Shown here piece by piece: positions 32,452-41,508 of a stretch of DNA of 52,094 nucleotides (within the stretch, counting starts at the first letter, position 1; every line of letters starts with the position of its first letter). The notes under the pieces were generated by a model that saw only the letters and a program-made list of their open reading frames with translations, was not told the origin of the DNA and made no database searches. The DNA lies in contig NZ_JAPFPY010000033.1 in NCBI RefSeq assembly GCF_026240945.1, positions 1 to 52,094 of the forward strand, written 5' to 3'. Source of the DNA: Mycolicibacterium sp. J2. Its GTDB lineage: Bacteria; Actinomycetota; Actinomycetes; Mycobacteriales; Mycobacteriaceae. The position numbers and the translations under genes were made by a program.

Positions 32452-35400
32452 ATGACCTCGACAATCGCCCCGCAGTCGAGAACGGGCCACCAGTCCCGAT
32501 TCACGTGGGTACCCGCGGTCGCCGGCTGGATCGTCGGCGTCATCGCCACACTGTCGTTGTTGGCCAGCGTCTCACCTCTGGTGCGGGTCCTTATCCGGGT
32601 TCCGCGGGAGTTCGTCAACGACTACATCTTCAACTTCCCCGACACCAGCTTCGCCTGGGCCGTGGTGCTGGGCTTGCTGGCCGCCGCACTCGCCGCCCGC
32701 AAGCGCATCGCGTGGTGGATCCTGGTGCTCTACATGGTCGCCGCGGTCGGGTGGAATCTCGGTGACCTGGCCACCGGTGACGAAACAGTCGCCGAGGAGG
32801 TCGGCGAGGTCATCGGCCTGGTGTTCCACGTCGCCTCCATCGGCGCGCTGGTGCTGGCCCGACGGCAGTTCTGGGCCAAGGTGCGCCGCGGGGCGCTGTT
32901 CAAGGCCGCCGCCACCCTGGTCGCCGGCATGGCCGTCGGCACCCTCGTCGGATGGGGCTTGCTGGAGCTGTTCCCCGGTTCGCTGGCCCAGGCCGACCGG
33001 CCTTGGTATGCGCTGAACCGGGTCAGCGCGTTCGCCGGCGCCGACGCCGACGCCTTCAGCGGGCATCCGCACGGTCTGGTCAACGTCCTGCTCGGGCTGT
33101 TCGGCGCGCTCGCGCTGATCGTCGCCGCGGTGGTGCTGTTCCAGTCCCAGCGCGCCGCGAACGCGCTGACCGGTGAGGACGAATCCGCCATCCGCGGTCT
33201 GCTGGAGCTGTTCGGCAAGAACGATTCGCTGGGCTACTTCGCCACCCGCCGGGACAAGTCGGTGGTTTTCGCACCCAACGGTCGCGCCGCCATCACCTAC
33301 CGCGTCGAGGTCGGTGTCTGCCTGGCCAGCGGTGACCCGGTCGGCGATCCGCGGGCCTGGCCCGCCGCCATCGAGGCCTGGCTGCACCTGTGCGAGACCT
33401 ACGGGTGGGCGCCCGGGGTCATGGGGGCCAGCGCTGCCGGCGCGCAGGCCTTCCGCGAGGCCGGGCTGAACGCCCTGGAACTCGGCGACGAGGCGATCCT
33501 GCATCCGGACAACTTCCGGTTGTCCGGGCCCGATATGAAACCGGTGCGCCAGGCGGTCACCCGAGCCCGCCGCGCCGGGCTGACGGTGCGCATCCGCAGG
33601 CACCGCGACCTGACCACCGATGAGATGGCCCGGGTCATCGAGCGCGCCGACAAGTGGCGCGACACGGAGACCGAGCGCGGATTCTCGATGGCGCTGGGCC
33701 GGCTCGGCGACCCCGCCGACAACGACTGCCTGTTGGTCGAGGCCATCAAGGCCGGTGGCGACGGCGCAGCCGACGACGTGGTGGCGCTGCTGTCCCTGGT
33801 CCCGTGGGGCAGCAACGGGGTGTCGCTGGACGTGATGCGTCGCTCACCGCAATCCCCCAACGGCACCATCGAATTGATGGTCAGTGAACTCTGTCTGCAG
33901 GCCGAGGACCTCGGGATAAGCCGGATCTCACTGAACTTCGCGATGTTCCGGTCGGCGTTCGAGCAGGGCGCGCAACTGGGTGCCGGCCCGATCGCCCGAC
34001 TGTGGCGGGCCCTGCTGGTGTTCTTCTCGCGGTGGTGGCAGCTGGAGACCTTGTACCGGTCGAATATGAAGTACCAGCCGGAATGGGTGCCGCGGTTCGC
34101 CTGCTACGAAGATGCCCGGCTCATCCCGCGGGTCGGCGTCGCCTCGGTGATCGCCGAGGGTTTTCTGGTGCTGCCGTTCTCCCGGCGTAAGGACCACACC
34201 GGCGAACACATCGCCGCCCCGCAGCGGTTGGTGGACAGCGGCCTCCTACACCAGGACGGCAGCGCCCCGGACGTCAGCGGCCTGCGCGCCGACCTGCCGG
34301 CCGACGAAGCGCCCCGCCTGCCCGATCAGGTGCGGGTCCGGATGGCCAAGCTCAAGGACCTGCAGGACCGGGGTGTGGACGCCTATCCGGTCGGTCAGCC
34401 GCCCAGCCACACCGTGGCCGCCGCGTTGGACGCCACCGATCCGACGACCGTCGTCACGGTGGCCGGGCGCATCCTGCGGATCCGCGATTACGGCGGTGTG
34501 CTGTTCGCCGTGCTGCGGGATTGGTCCGGTGAGGTTCAACTGCTGCTCGACGGCCCCCCGGCCGCCCAGGGCTACCCGGATTTCGGGGCATCGGTCGATC
34601 TCGGCGACCTGGTCGAGGTGACCGGCACCATGGGACGCAGCCGCAACGGCACCCCCTCGCTGCTGGTGACCGACTGGCGGATGACCGGGAAATGCCTGCG
34701 CCCGTTGCCCGACAAGTGGAAGGGGCTCACCGACCCCGAGGCCCGGGTGCGCACCCGGTATGTCGACCTGGCGATCAACACCGATGCGCGTGACCTGATC
34801 ACCGCGCGCAGCGCGATCCTGCACGCCATTCGCGAAACGTTGGTGGGCAAGGGTTTTCTTGAGGTCGAGACGCCGATCCTGCAGCAGATCCACGGCGGCG
34901 CCAACGCCCGCCCCTTCCAGACCCATATCAACGCCTACGACCTGGATCTGTACCTGCGGATCGCCCCGGAGCTGTACCTGAAGCGGTTGTGCGTGGGCGG
35001 CGTCGAGCGGGTCTTCGAATTGGGCCGCGCGTTCCGCAACGAGGGCGTGGATTTCAGTCACAATCCCGAGTTCACGCTGCTGGAGGCCTACCAGGCGCAT
35101 GCCGACTACACCGTGTGGATCGACGGCTGCCGCGAGCTGATCCAGAATGCCGCCCAGGCCGCCAACGGTGCGCAGGTCGTCATGCGGCCGGGTGCCGACG
35201 GAGCGTTGGAACCGGTGGACATCTCGGGGGTGTGGCCGGTGAAGACGGTGCACGGCGCGGTCTCGGAGGCACTGGGCGAGGACATCGGTCCCGACACCGC
35301 ACTGTCCCGGTTGCGTGAGTTGTGCGACGGCGCGGGCGTGCCGTACCTCAAGCACTGGGACGCCGGAGCGGTGGTGCTCGAACTCTACGAACGGCTGGTC

Positions 35401-35772
35401 GAAGGCCAGACCGAGCACCCGACGTTCTACAAGGACTTCCCGACGTCGGTCTCGCCGCTGACCCGCCCGCACCGCAGCATCGCCGGCGTCGCCGAACGCT
35501 GGGATCTGGTGGCGTGGGGAGTCGAGCTGGGTACCGCCTACAGCGAGCTCACCGACCCCGTCGAGCAGCGGCGACGGCTCCAGGAACAGTCCACGCTGGC
35601 CGCCGGCGGCGATCCGGAGGCGATGGAGCTCGACGAAGACTTCCTGCAGGCGATGGAGTACGCGATGCCGCCGACCGGTGGCCTGGGAGTGGGGGTGGAT
35701 CGGGTGGTCATGCTGATCACCGGACGCAGCATCCGGGAGACGCTGCCGTTCCCGCTGGCAAAACCGCGCTGA
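32452..35772 (+). CDS. lysX: Bifunctional lysylphosphatidylglycerol synthase / lysyl-tRNA synthetase
   Basis: This 1106-residue fusion is a mycobacterial hallmark. It charges tRNA-Lys and transfers lysine to phosphatidylglycerol, giving resistance to cationic peptides. The N-terminus holds about six membrane segments (residues about 20-240). The MprF-like GNAT domain follows (DPVGDPRAWPAAIEAW...LSLVPWGSNGVSLDVMRR). A class II LysRS ends it, with an OB fold (VTVAGRILRIRDYGGVLF) and catalytic motifs RNEGVDFSHNPEFTLLE and GLGVGVDRVVML. The ATG at 32452 was chosen; TATCCT at 32438-32443 ends 8 nt upstream, suggesting a leaderless start. Confidence 0.96.
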   Translation: MTSTIAPQSRTGHQSRFTWVPAVAGWIVGVIATLSLLASVSPLVRVLIRVPREFVNDYIFNFPDTSFAWAVVLGLLAAALAARKRIAWWILVLYMVAAVGWNLGDLATGDETVAEEVGEVIGLVFHVASIGALVLARRQFWAKVRRGALFKAAATLVAGMAVGTLVGWGLLELFPGSLAQADRPWYALNRVSAFAGADADAFSGHPHGLVNVLLGLFGALALIVAAVVLFQSQRAANALTGEDESAIRGLLELFGKNDSLGYFATRRDKSVVFAPNGRAAITYRVEVGVCLASGDPVGDPRAWPAAIEAWLHLCETYGWAPGVMGASAAGAQAFREAGLNALELGDEAILHPDNFRLSGPDMKPVRQAVTRARRAGLTVRIRRHRDLTTDEMARVIERADKWRDTETERGFSMALGRLGDPADNDCLLVEAIKAGGDGAADDVVALLSLVPWGSNGVSLDVMRRSPQSPNGTIELMVSELCLQAEDLGISRISLNFAMFRSAFEQGAQLGAGPIARLWRALLVFFSRWWQLETLYRSNMKYQPEWVPRFACYEDARLIPRVGVASVIAEGFLVLPFSRRKDHTGEHIAAPQRLVDSGLLHQDGSAPDVSGLRADLPADEAPRLPDQVRVRMAKLKDLQDRGVDAYPVGQPPSHTVAAALDATDPTTVVTVAGRILRIRDYGGVLFAVLRDWSGEVQLLLDGPPAAQGYPDFGASVDLGDLVEVTGTMGRSRNGTPSLLVTDWRMTGKCLRPLPDKWKGLTDPEARVRTRYVDLAINTDARDLITARSAILHAIRETLVGKGFLEVETPILQQIHGGANARPFQTHINAYDLDLYLRIAPELYLKRLCVGGVERVFELGRAFRNEGVDFSHNPEFTLLEAYQAHADYTVWIDGCRELIQNAAQAANGAQVVMRPGADGALEPVDISGVWPVKTVHGAVSEALGEDIGPDTALSRLRELCDGAGVPYLKHWDAGAVVLELYERLVEGQTEHPTFYKDFPTSVSPLTRPHRSIAGVAERWDLVAWGVELGTAYSELTDPVEQRRRLQEQSTLAAGGDPEAMELDEDFLQAMEYAMPPTGGLGVGVDRVVMLITGRSIRETLPFPLAKPR

Positions 35773-35830
35773 CGAAACGTCGGAAGCGGACTCACAGCTA
35801 CCCCCAAGGATCGGCAGCCACGATGGTGGC

Positions 35831-37249
35831 GTGACACCTTCGACGATGACGGTCGCCGCACCCTTCATGGCCGATGCCAATAACGAATTCTTGCAGCACA
35901 TTTCGCTGATGCACGGTTGGCTTCCGGTGATCGTGCAGTTGGTCGCCGCCGCCGTGGTGATCGCCGCCGTCGGGTGGCGCAGCAGACGCTGGCACCAACT
36001 GGGACTACCGATATCACTGGTGGCCGGGGTGGCTGTGGCTACCGCCGTGCACTGGTACATCAACAGCCAGGGGCTGGCCGGTGACCCGGCCCCGCATGCG
36101 TTGTGGATATGGGTCGGACTGATCGGCTTCATGGCCGCCGTGTTGGTGACCGGGTGGCGGCGCACCGGCTGGTGGCGCCGCGGGGCCACCGCACTGGCAG
36201 TACCGCTGTGCGCCCTCTGCGCCGCGCTGGCGTTGAACCTGTGGGTCGGATACTTCCCGACGGCCCAGACCGCCTGGAGTCAGTTGACCGCGGGACCGCT
36301 ACCGGACCAGACCGACATGGCCACCGTCACCGCCATGCAGCAGAAGCGGATGATCCCCGCCAACGGCACCGTGGTCCCGGTGGACACCGGTGACGCCGGG
36401 TCCGGCTTCCGGCATCGCGGCGAACTCGTGTACCTGCCCCCGGCCTGGTATGCCACCAATCCCCCGCCGAAACTGCCGACCCTGATGATGATCGGCGGCG
36501 AGTTCAACACCCCCGCCGACTGGCTGCGGGCCGGGGACGCCATCCGCGTGGTCGATCGGTTCGCCGCCGCGCACAACGGCAACGCGCCGGTGCTGGTGTT
36601 CGTCGACTCGGGCGGGGCCTTCAACAACGACACCGAATGCGTGAACGGATCGCGCGGTAAGGCCGCCGACCATCTCACCAAGGACGTCGTGCCGACCATG
36701 ATCGCGAAATTCGGGGTGAGTGCCGCGCCCGCCAACTGGGGCTCGGTCGGGTGGTCCATGGGCGGCACGTGCGCCGTCGACCTGACGGTCATGCACCCGG
36801 ACATGTTCTCGGTGTTCGAGGACATCGCCGGTGACATCAGCCCCAACTCGGGGACGAAGGCGCAGACCATCGACCGACTGTTCGGCGGCAACGTCGCGCA
36901 GTATGCCTCGTTCGATCCCACCACGGTGATGAACCGGCACGGCCGCTACTCCAGCATCGCCGGCTGGTTCGCCGTCAACGACCCCGGCACGCCGCCGGGC
37001 ACCCACCCGCGGGCGAGTGACCAGGCCGTCGCCGCCCAGTCGTTGTGCGGCCTGGGGAGCACCAACGGCATCGATTGCGCGGTGATCGTCCAGCCCGGTA
37101 AACACGACTGGCCGTTCGCATCACGTGCGTTCGAGGCAGCGCTGCCGTGGCTGGCCGGTCAGATCGGCACACCGGACGTGGCGCGGGTCGCGCTCCCCCG
37201 CTCGGGGCCGCCGACCCTGCAGGCTTCCGGACCGGGGATGGCCCGCTGA
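35831..37249 (+). CDS. Membrane protein with esterase (antigen 85/EstD-like) domain (Rv1639c-like)
   Basis: This 472-residue protein has four N-terminal membrane segments (residues about 25-150) and a periplasmic alpha/beta-hydrolase domain of the esterase D/mycolyltransferase class from about residue 190. The nucleophile is probably the serine in GWSMGGTCAVDL. Asp and His would come from the FVDSGG...NDTECVNG region and the C-terminal QPGKHDWPF. No signal cleavage is expected. The GTG at 35831 follows CACGAT by 6 nt. It follows lysX by 58 bp; a role in cell-envelope lipid or ester handling is inferred. Confidence 0.85.
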   Translation: MTPSTMTVAAPFMADANNEFLQHISLMHGWLPVIVQLVAAAVVIAAVGWRSRRWHQLGLPISLVAGVAVATAVHWYINSQGLAGDPAPHALWIWVGLIGFMAAVLVTGWRRTGWWRRGATALAVPLCALCAALALNLWVGYFPTAQTAWSQLTAGPLPDQTDMATVTAMQQKRMIPANGTVVPVDTGDAGSGFRHRGELVYLPPAWYATNPPPKLPTLMMIGGEFNTPADWLRAGDAIRVVDRFAAAHNGNAPVLVFVDSGGAFNNDTECVNGSRGKAADHLTKDVVPTMIAKFGVSAAPANWGSVGWSMGGTCAVDLTVMHPDMFSVFEDIAGDISPNSGTKAQTIDRLFGGNVAQYASFDPTTVMNRHGRYSSIAGWFAVNDPGTPPGTHPRASDQAVAAQSLCGLGSTNGIDCAVIVQPGKHDWPFASRAFEAALPWLAGQIGTPDVARVALPRSGPPTLQASGPGMAR

Positions 37250-37253
37250 ACCG

Positions 37254-38294
37254 TCAGTAATCGGATTCGGCGGCCAGGATTTCGGCCAGGAACGCGTCAC
37301 CGGCCGGACCGGCCAGGCGGGCTCGGGCGAACGTGCGCAGGCGGTCGCGGACCTCGCGGGTGTCACCAGGATCGGCCGGGCCCCCGACGGTTGTCACCGC
37401 CGACGACCAATCCCGATCCCAGGCAGCCGATTCCGAGACCGCTAGGTCGACGGTCGCTCGGCCCTGCTCGTCCAGCACCCCGTCGGCACCGTCGAAGCGC
37501 ACCGGTATCCCGTTCGCCGGTCCGATCGGTTCGGTGCGAATCTCGGCCCGCACCACCCCCGCCGCGGCGGTGACCACCCAGGAGACGGTGTCCTCGGCGG
37601 CATCGAACACGCGGGGCGGTACCGCGCTCCACGGAATGGACCCGGTTCCGGACGCGATCGTGCCGGGCCGCTGTCCCCGGGCCGCGCCTGCGGCCAGCGC
37701 GTAATCATGCTGTCGACGCTGCGCCGGAATCTCGTCCAGGTCAACCCACTCGGACACCGAGTCGACGAGCGCGGCCACCCGTGGGTCGCCGTCTGCCATC
37801 AGCGCCGCCAGCGACGCGCGGTGCGGCTCGAGCAGACCGCTCACGTCGGAATCGAAGGTGTCGCCGGCGAAGAACTCCTCGGCCGCCGCGGTGAGTGCGG
37901 CGATCTCGGCGTCCAGCACGGCCGCGTCGAGTTCGGCGATACCGTCGCGGACGCTGGCCGGCCACCAGCGGCGCAACCAATGTCCCAGTGCCAGGCGTCG
38001 CAGCGGGGCCAGTGCGGCAGCGGCCCAGTGGACATCAACGAGATCGACCGCGGCCGCGGTGTGCGCCGGCCGTCCGGACAGCGCTTCGACGATGCTGACG
38101 TGACCGGCTTCGCCCAGCGCCCGCCACAGCCAATCGGCGGCGCCCACGTCGGTGAACGTGACGGCGACCGGCGCGTGCGGATCGTCGACGGTCCAGGCCA
38201 AGACGGCGCCCGCGACCTCGAGCACCGCAACCGCGGGTGGTGCGGCGACCGGCTGGCCGGTCGTCCACAATCCTTGTTCCACAACAAGTTTCAT
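37254..38294 (-). CDS. Uncharacterised protein E of the CHAT island
   Basis: This 346-residue acidic, alanine-rich soluble protein has no recognised domain. The N-terminal 60 residues look beta-rich (VAVLEVAGAVLAWTVDDPHAPVAV); the middle is helical, with Trp-rich HWLRRWWPASVRDG. The last third is beta-rich again (AEIRTEPIGPANGIPVRFDG). The ATG at 38294 overlaps the stop of gene D (ATGA), so the two proteins are probably partners. It converges, with a 4-bp gap, with the esterase-like gene. No counterpart is known to me in M. tuberculosis. Confidence 0.8.
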   Translation of the reverse strand: MKLVVEQGLWTTGQPVAAPPAVAVLEVAGAVLAWTVDDPHAPVAVTFTDVGAADWLWRALGEAGHVSIVEALSGRPAHTAAAVDLVDVHWAAAALAPLRRLALGHWLRRWWPASVRDGIAELDAAVLDAEIAALTAAAEEFFAGDTFDSDVSGLLEPHRASLAALMADGDPRVAALVDSVSEWVDLDEIPAQRRQHDYALAAGAARGQRPGTIASGTGSIPWSAVPPRVFDAAEDTVSWVVTAAAGVVRAEIRTEPIGPANGIPVRFDGADGVLDEQGRATVDLAVSESAAWDRDWSSAVTTVGGPADPGDTREVRDRLRTFARARLAGPAGDAFLAEILAAESDY

Positions 38295-39676
38295 TGGACC
38301 GCCACGAGTTCCAGCATCGCCTTGATGCGCTGCCGATGATCCAGGCTCACCGATCGGGCCACACCTTCCAGCAGAGCGCGGACGTCGTCGACATCGGCGC
38401 AGGATTCCTGCCACACGTCACGGCCGTGCAGGCGGGCCCACAACCGGCTCAGGTAGGGCCTGGCGAAGGCGCCCAACTCGTCGGTGACCTGTTGCTGGCG
38501 CGGATGCAGCGCCGCGTCGGCGGTGAGATAGCGCCGTGCATGCAGCACATAGGCTTCCTTGCGCAGACGGGCCTGGATCTGGGCCGCCAGCCGGTAACGC
38601 GGCGCGGCGTCCTCGCGCAACGGCGCCAACTCAACGGCCACCTCCACTCCAGCCACCAGCGTGGCCTGCATGTCCTCGGCCAGCAGACCCCACGGCGCGC
38701 ACGCCCGGTCCACCTCCTCCGCACACAGCATGGGCACGTCGGGCAGCTCGTCGCGGTCGAGCGCGCGCCGCAGGGTGGCCCGAACCCGATCCACCACACT
38801 GCGATCGAGCGGACGGTCACCGTCGGATCCCCCGTCTACCGGCGGTGGCTGTTGTGGCACAGTCGAACTCAGGCCGATATCGACAATCGACCACGGCAGT
38901 TGCGCATCGGGACCGTGCGCACGGGCGCCCAGGTTGTAGGGCGTGGCGTCGGCCACCAGCGCCGTCCACACCCGCTGCCGGGCCGCCCGCGCCGAATGGC
39001 CGTCGGCGTCACCGAGAACGGTGGCCAGTCCGGCCAGGAACGGCGCGGTGATGGCCTCCGACGGACGCACATCGCGCCAGCTGCGCTGCACCTGCGCCGA
39101 AAGCGCCGCCATCGCGGCGGCATCGGTCACATACCGATTGAGGACTTCGATGGCGGTGCGGTCCCGGTCCCCGTGCACACCGCGCAACACCCGCTCGGCG
39201 GTCTCGGATAGATCGCAATCCCCTTGTCCGGGTACACCTTTAGTCACCGCTAGTTCGAAACACACTGGGAAGTAAAGCTCCTGGGCGTTACCGGTGGTCA
39301 GCCGGAGCCGTCGCCGGTGGGTTTTGAGCACCGCAAACCAGGCGGCCGTGGCGCGCAGCCGGTCGGCGTGAGCCAGGATCAGCTGGTGCATCTCGTCGGC
39401 CACCTCGGCGGTGACCACCGGCGCCGAATACTGCGGGTTGGACCGCAGCCGCAGCACCAATGGGTCCAGGATGCGTTTGACCGTTCTGGTGAGCGGGCCG
39501 CCGTCATCGCTGCTGAGCACCTCGACACCCGGCCCCAGCGCCCGCCACGCCCGGTCGATGACGGCGCGGCGCGGCGCAGCCGGTCCCGTCGCTTCGCTCG
39601 CCCCGGCATCATTCCCCGTCGCTTCGCTCGCCCCGGCATCATTCCCCGTCGCTTCGCTCGCCGAGGTCGTGGACAT
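38291..39676 (-). CDS. Uncharacterised helical protein D of the CHAT island, under an SOS box
   Basis: This 461-residue protein opens with two and a half copies of the decapeptide SEATGNDAGA (residues about 5-31), encoded by a 30-bp DNA repeat. The rest is mostly helical, with many Arg/Asp pairs (QLILAHADRLRATAAWFAVLKTHRRRLRL; LLEGVARSVSLDHRQRIKAML). No family is recognised. The ATG at 39676 lies 6 nt behind a TATCCT -10 element, so the mRNA may be leaderless. A perfect LexA-type box lies 25-38 bp upstream. The start could be internal to the repeat, which contains further ATGs in other frames. It is first gene of a D-E operon. Confidence 0.8.
   Translation of the reverse strand: MSTTSASEATGNDAGASEATGNDAGASEATGPAAPRRAVIDRAWRALGPGVEVLSSDDGGPLTRTVKRILDPLVLRLRSNPQYSAPVVTAEVADEMHQLILAHADRLRATAAWFAVLKTHRRRLRLTTGNAQELYFPVCFELAVTKGVPGQGDCDLSETAERVLRGVHGDRDRTAIEVLNRYVTDAAAMAALSAQVQRSWRDVRPSEAITAPFLAGLATVLGDADGHSARAARQRVWTALVADATPYNLGARAHGPDAQLPWSIVDIGLSSTVPQQPPPVDGGSDGDRPLDRSVVDRVRATLRRALDRDELPDVPMLCAEEVDRACAPWGLLAEDMQATLVAGVEVAVELAPLREDAAPRYRLAAQIQARLRKEAYVLHARRYLTADAALHPRQQQVTDELGAFARPYLSRLWARLHGRDVWQESCADVDDVRALLEGVARSVSLDHRQRIKAMLELVAVQ
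39585..39662. repeat. 30-bp tandem repeat inside the start of gene D
   Basis: CCCGTCGCTTCGCTCGCC plus 12 bp recurs at 39585, 39615 and 39645 (last copy partial) with an exact 30-bp period, which keeps the reading frame. On the minus strand each unit contains GCGAGCGAAGCGACGGGGA followed by ATGATG, i.e. a Shine-Dalgarno-like run and start codons. The core is the same as the three repeats at 2388-2467 apart from one C/T change. It is not a CRISPR: there are too few units and no variable spacers. Confidence 0.9.
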
Positions 39677-39682
39677 CGCCCC

Positions 39683-39688
39683 AGGATA
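39683..39688 (-). promoter_or_regulatory. Leaderless-type -10 element of the D-E operon
   Basis: The minus strand reads TATCCT (TANNNT) ending 6 nt before the ATG of gene D at 39676. This is the spacing expected when transcription begins at the start codon. The LexA-type box at 39701-39714 would fall in the spacer/-35 zone of this promoter, a position where a bound repressor blocks RNA polymerase. Confidence 0.6.
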
Positions 39689-39700
39689 GAGGCGTCCAGC

Positions 39701-39714
39701 CGAACTTGGGTTCG
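39701..39714. promoter_or_regulatory. SOS (LexA) box between divergent genes C and D
   Basis: CGAAC-TTGG-GTTCG is an exact match to the core of the mycobacterial/Bacillus LexA operator CGAACNNNNGTTCG; the mycobacterial recA operator has the same core with another N4. With its flanks it reads CCGAACTTGGGTTCGG, a full 16-bp palindrome apart from the centre. It lies in a 57-bp gap, 24 bp from the D start and 19 bp from the C start, so it could control both. Confidence 0.8.
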
Positions 39715-39733
39715 GTAGCCGACCGTTGCCCCG

Positions 39734-40216
39734 ATGCTGGTCGGCATGTTCGAAGTCATGATGCTGGTGCTGCTGCTCATCGCAGCGGCCGCCGCGGCTG
39801 CATTGCTCGTACTGGCCTTCCTGCGTCGCGGTGCCGAGCCGACGACAGCGGACGACCCCGCGGCCGCCGAACGACTCGTCCGGCCCGACGAAATCGCGGC
39901 TGCGCGCGCCACCTTCGACCGGATGCTGCTCGACAAGGGTTTGGTGACCGATACCCAGTTGGAACTCATCCGGCATGGCACCCGCAGTCACGGCGTGGTG
40001 ACCGCGTCGCAACCGACCGGCACCACTCGGGAGGACCACCGCGAGGTGGTCCTCGATCTGATGGTGCGCAAACCCGAGGGCGGCCAATTCCCAGCGCATG
40101 AGACGGCATTGATCCCGGTGACCGCGCTGGACCGCATCTGTCCGGGCAGCATCGTGGACGCCTACTACCGCAGCGGCGACGAGTCGGCGGTCGCGGTGTG
40201 CGTGCCGCCGGCCTGA
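39734..40216 (+). CDS. Single-pass membrane protein C of the CHAT island
   Basis: This 160-residue protein has one hydrophobic helix at residues about 8-30 and an acidic linker. A helical stretch follows (RPDEIAAARATFDRMLLDKG), then a beta-rich domain ending LDRICPGSIVDAYYRSGDESAVAVCVPPA. That ending resembles the small beta-barrel of other actinobacterial one-TM proteins, where the usual text is close to PGSxVxVRYDPxDPSxVAV. No catalytic motif is seen. It is divergent from gene D across the SOS box; its 3' end overlaps the convergent CHAT gene by 52 bp. An internal ATG at 39746 is a possible start. Confidence 0.8.
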   Translation: MLVGMFEVMMLVLLLIAAAAAAALLVLAFLRRGAEPTTADDPAAAERLVRPDEIAAARATFDRMLLDKGLVTDTQLELIRHGTRSHGVVTASQPTGTTREDHREVVLDLMVRKPEGGQFPAHETALIPVTALDRICPGSIVDAYYRSGDESAVAVCVPPA

Positions 40217-41508
40217 GACAGGGTGAAGGTCGCCAGCGCGGCCCAGTACACCGGACTGGCCGAGGTGTCCCCGTCCCGCCAGCGGCGCATCTGTTCGCGT
40301 TGCCAGCGATTCACCGCGCGGGCGGCCTCCGCGACGGACTCCTCCTGATGGGCGGTGTCGACCGCGGCGATCACCTCGCCCATCGGATCGGCAAGATCGG
40401 CGGGGTCGGCGAACCGCTGGTAACCGGCGGTGGTGGGCAGCGACCACAACGTGGCCGTGACGATCTGGGCGCCACCGAGCACCATCGCGGCCACCAGACC
40501 GGTGGCCTCGTCGAAGCGGTAGTCGCCGCCGGAGGCACATGCCAGCAGGGCCACCCGGCACGGGATCACCAGGTCGGCGGCCATCAGGTCCGCCGCGGTG
40601 AGGGGTCGGTGGTCCCCGATCGGCTCGGCCAGCCCCGGCATGCTCGCGCGGCACGCCAAATGCAGGGCCGCCCGGTCGGCATTCCCGAGATCGCCGTCGG
40701 CGACGCTGGCATGCCCGACGAACATCAACCGTCCCGGACGCTGCGCCAGCATGCCTGCCAGCCAGCTGCGGTCGGCATCGGTGCGCCGGAATAGTTCCAC
40801 GGCGGTGTCGACGCGTGGCAGCACCGGTTGCCGCTCAAGAACACCCGCGTAGTGACGGGCCAACAGGGTGTCCGGGGCCGGACGACCCAGGACAGAACCC
40901 AGGGTCGAGTCCGGGCGCTGGCCGGGGACCCGTGGATCGAGGATCAACAGCGGATCACCGCCGGCCGTTGGCGCGGTGACGCGGCGCGATGCGGCGATAT
41001 TCGTGGGCACCGCCATCAGGACGTCGACCAGTTCCATCAGCCGGTAACCCTCGGTCAGTTCGGCGGTGACGGCCCCGACGCGGCCCGCCAGCACGTCGTC
41101 CGCCGTGGGGAACGACTCCGGCTTGGCCAGCAGACTCCATGGCACCCGGCCCAGTCGGGCACTCGGTGCGACGAAGAGCACGGCCCGCGGCGAGGTCACG
41201 CATTCGGTCAGCAACTGCCATGCCGGTTCGGCGATGAGCAGCACGCCGAGGCGGTAGGCCAGCGACAACTCGGTCGACGGTGCGGTGAAGGCACCATCGG
41301 AAAGCGCGCGCGCCAATCCCTCCAGCGGCGTTTCGTCGGGGCGGGGGTCCGGCAGTGCCGCGGCGAGTTCATCCAGTGCGGCAACGAGAATGCGCTCGGC
41401 CACCACCCAAGTGACGGTCCGCTCGGGCTGTCCGACGATGCGCAGGCTGGCATACGTGGCGACACCGACGTCGGCGTAGCGCAACACCAGGGTGAGCGGT
41501 TCGGTCAC
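40165..41508 (-). CDS. CHAT-domain cysteine protease-like protein (B)
   Basis: This 447-residue protein has the CHAT (caspase HetF-associated) fold. Landmarks are LGRVPWSLLAKP at the domain start, the catalytic histidine in LMFVGHAS (His266) and the catalytic cysteine in VALLACASGG (Cys324). The typical ATLWSLPTTAG and the C-terminal SPVYWAALATF follow. Family members, such as separase-like and TPR-CHAT proteases of type III-E CRISPR and gasdermin systems, are activated by partner proteins. The GTG at 41508 was chosen because it overlaps the stop of gene A (GTGA); an ATG at 41523 would add 5 residues. Both catalytic residues are present, so it should be active. Confidence 0.9.
   Translation of the reverse strand: MTEPLTLVLRYADVGVATYASLRIVGQPERTVTWVVAERILVAALDELAAALPDPRPDETPLEGLARALSDGAFTAPSTELSLAYRLGVLLIAEPAWQLLTECVTSPRAVLFVAPSARLGRVPWSLLAKPESFPTADDVLAGRVGAVTAELTEGYRLMELVDVLMAVPTNIAASRRVTAPTAGGDPLLILDPRVPGQRPDSTLGSVLGRPAPDTLLARHYAGVLERQPVLPRVDTAVELFRRTDADRSWLAGMLAQRPGRLMFVGHASVADGDLGNADRAALHLACRASMPGLAEPIGDHRPLTAADLMAADLVIPCRVALLACASGGDYRFDEATGLVAAMVLGGAQIVTATLWSLPTTAGYQRFADPADLADPMGEVIAAVDTAHQEESVAEAARAVNRWQREQMRRWRDGDTSASPVYWAALATFTLSQAGGTHTATADSSPLR

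Noticed and set aside
34246..36189. 647-codon open frame on the minus strand
   Set aside because: It is antisense to lysX and the esterase-like gene; a shadow.
39585..39662. CRISPR-like repeat array
   Set aside because: There are only three copies with constant 12-bp intervals, no variable spacers and no cas genes; it is a coding tandem repeat.
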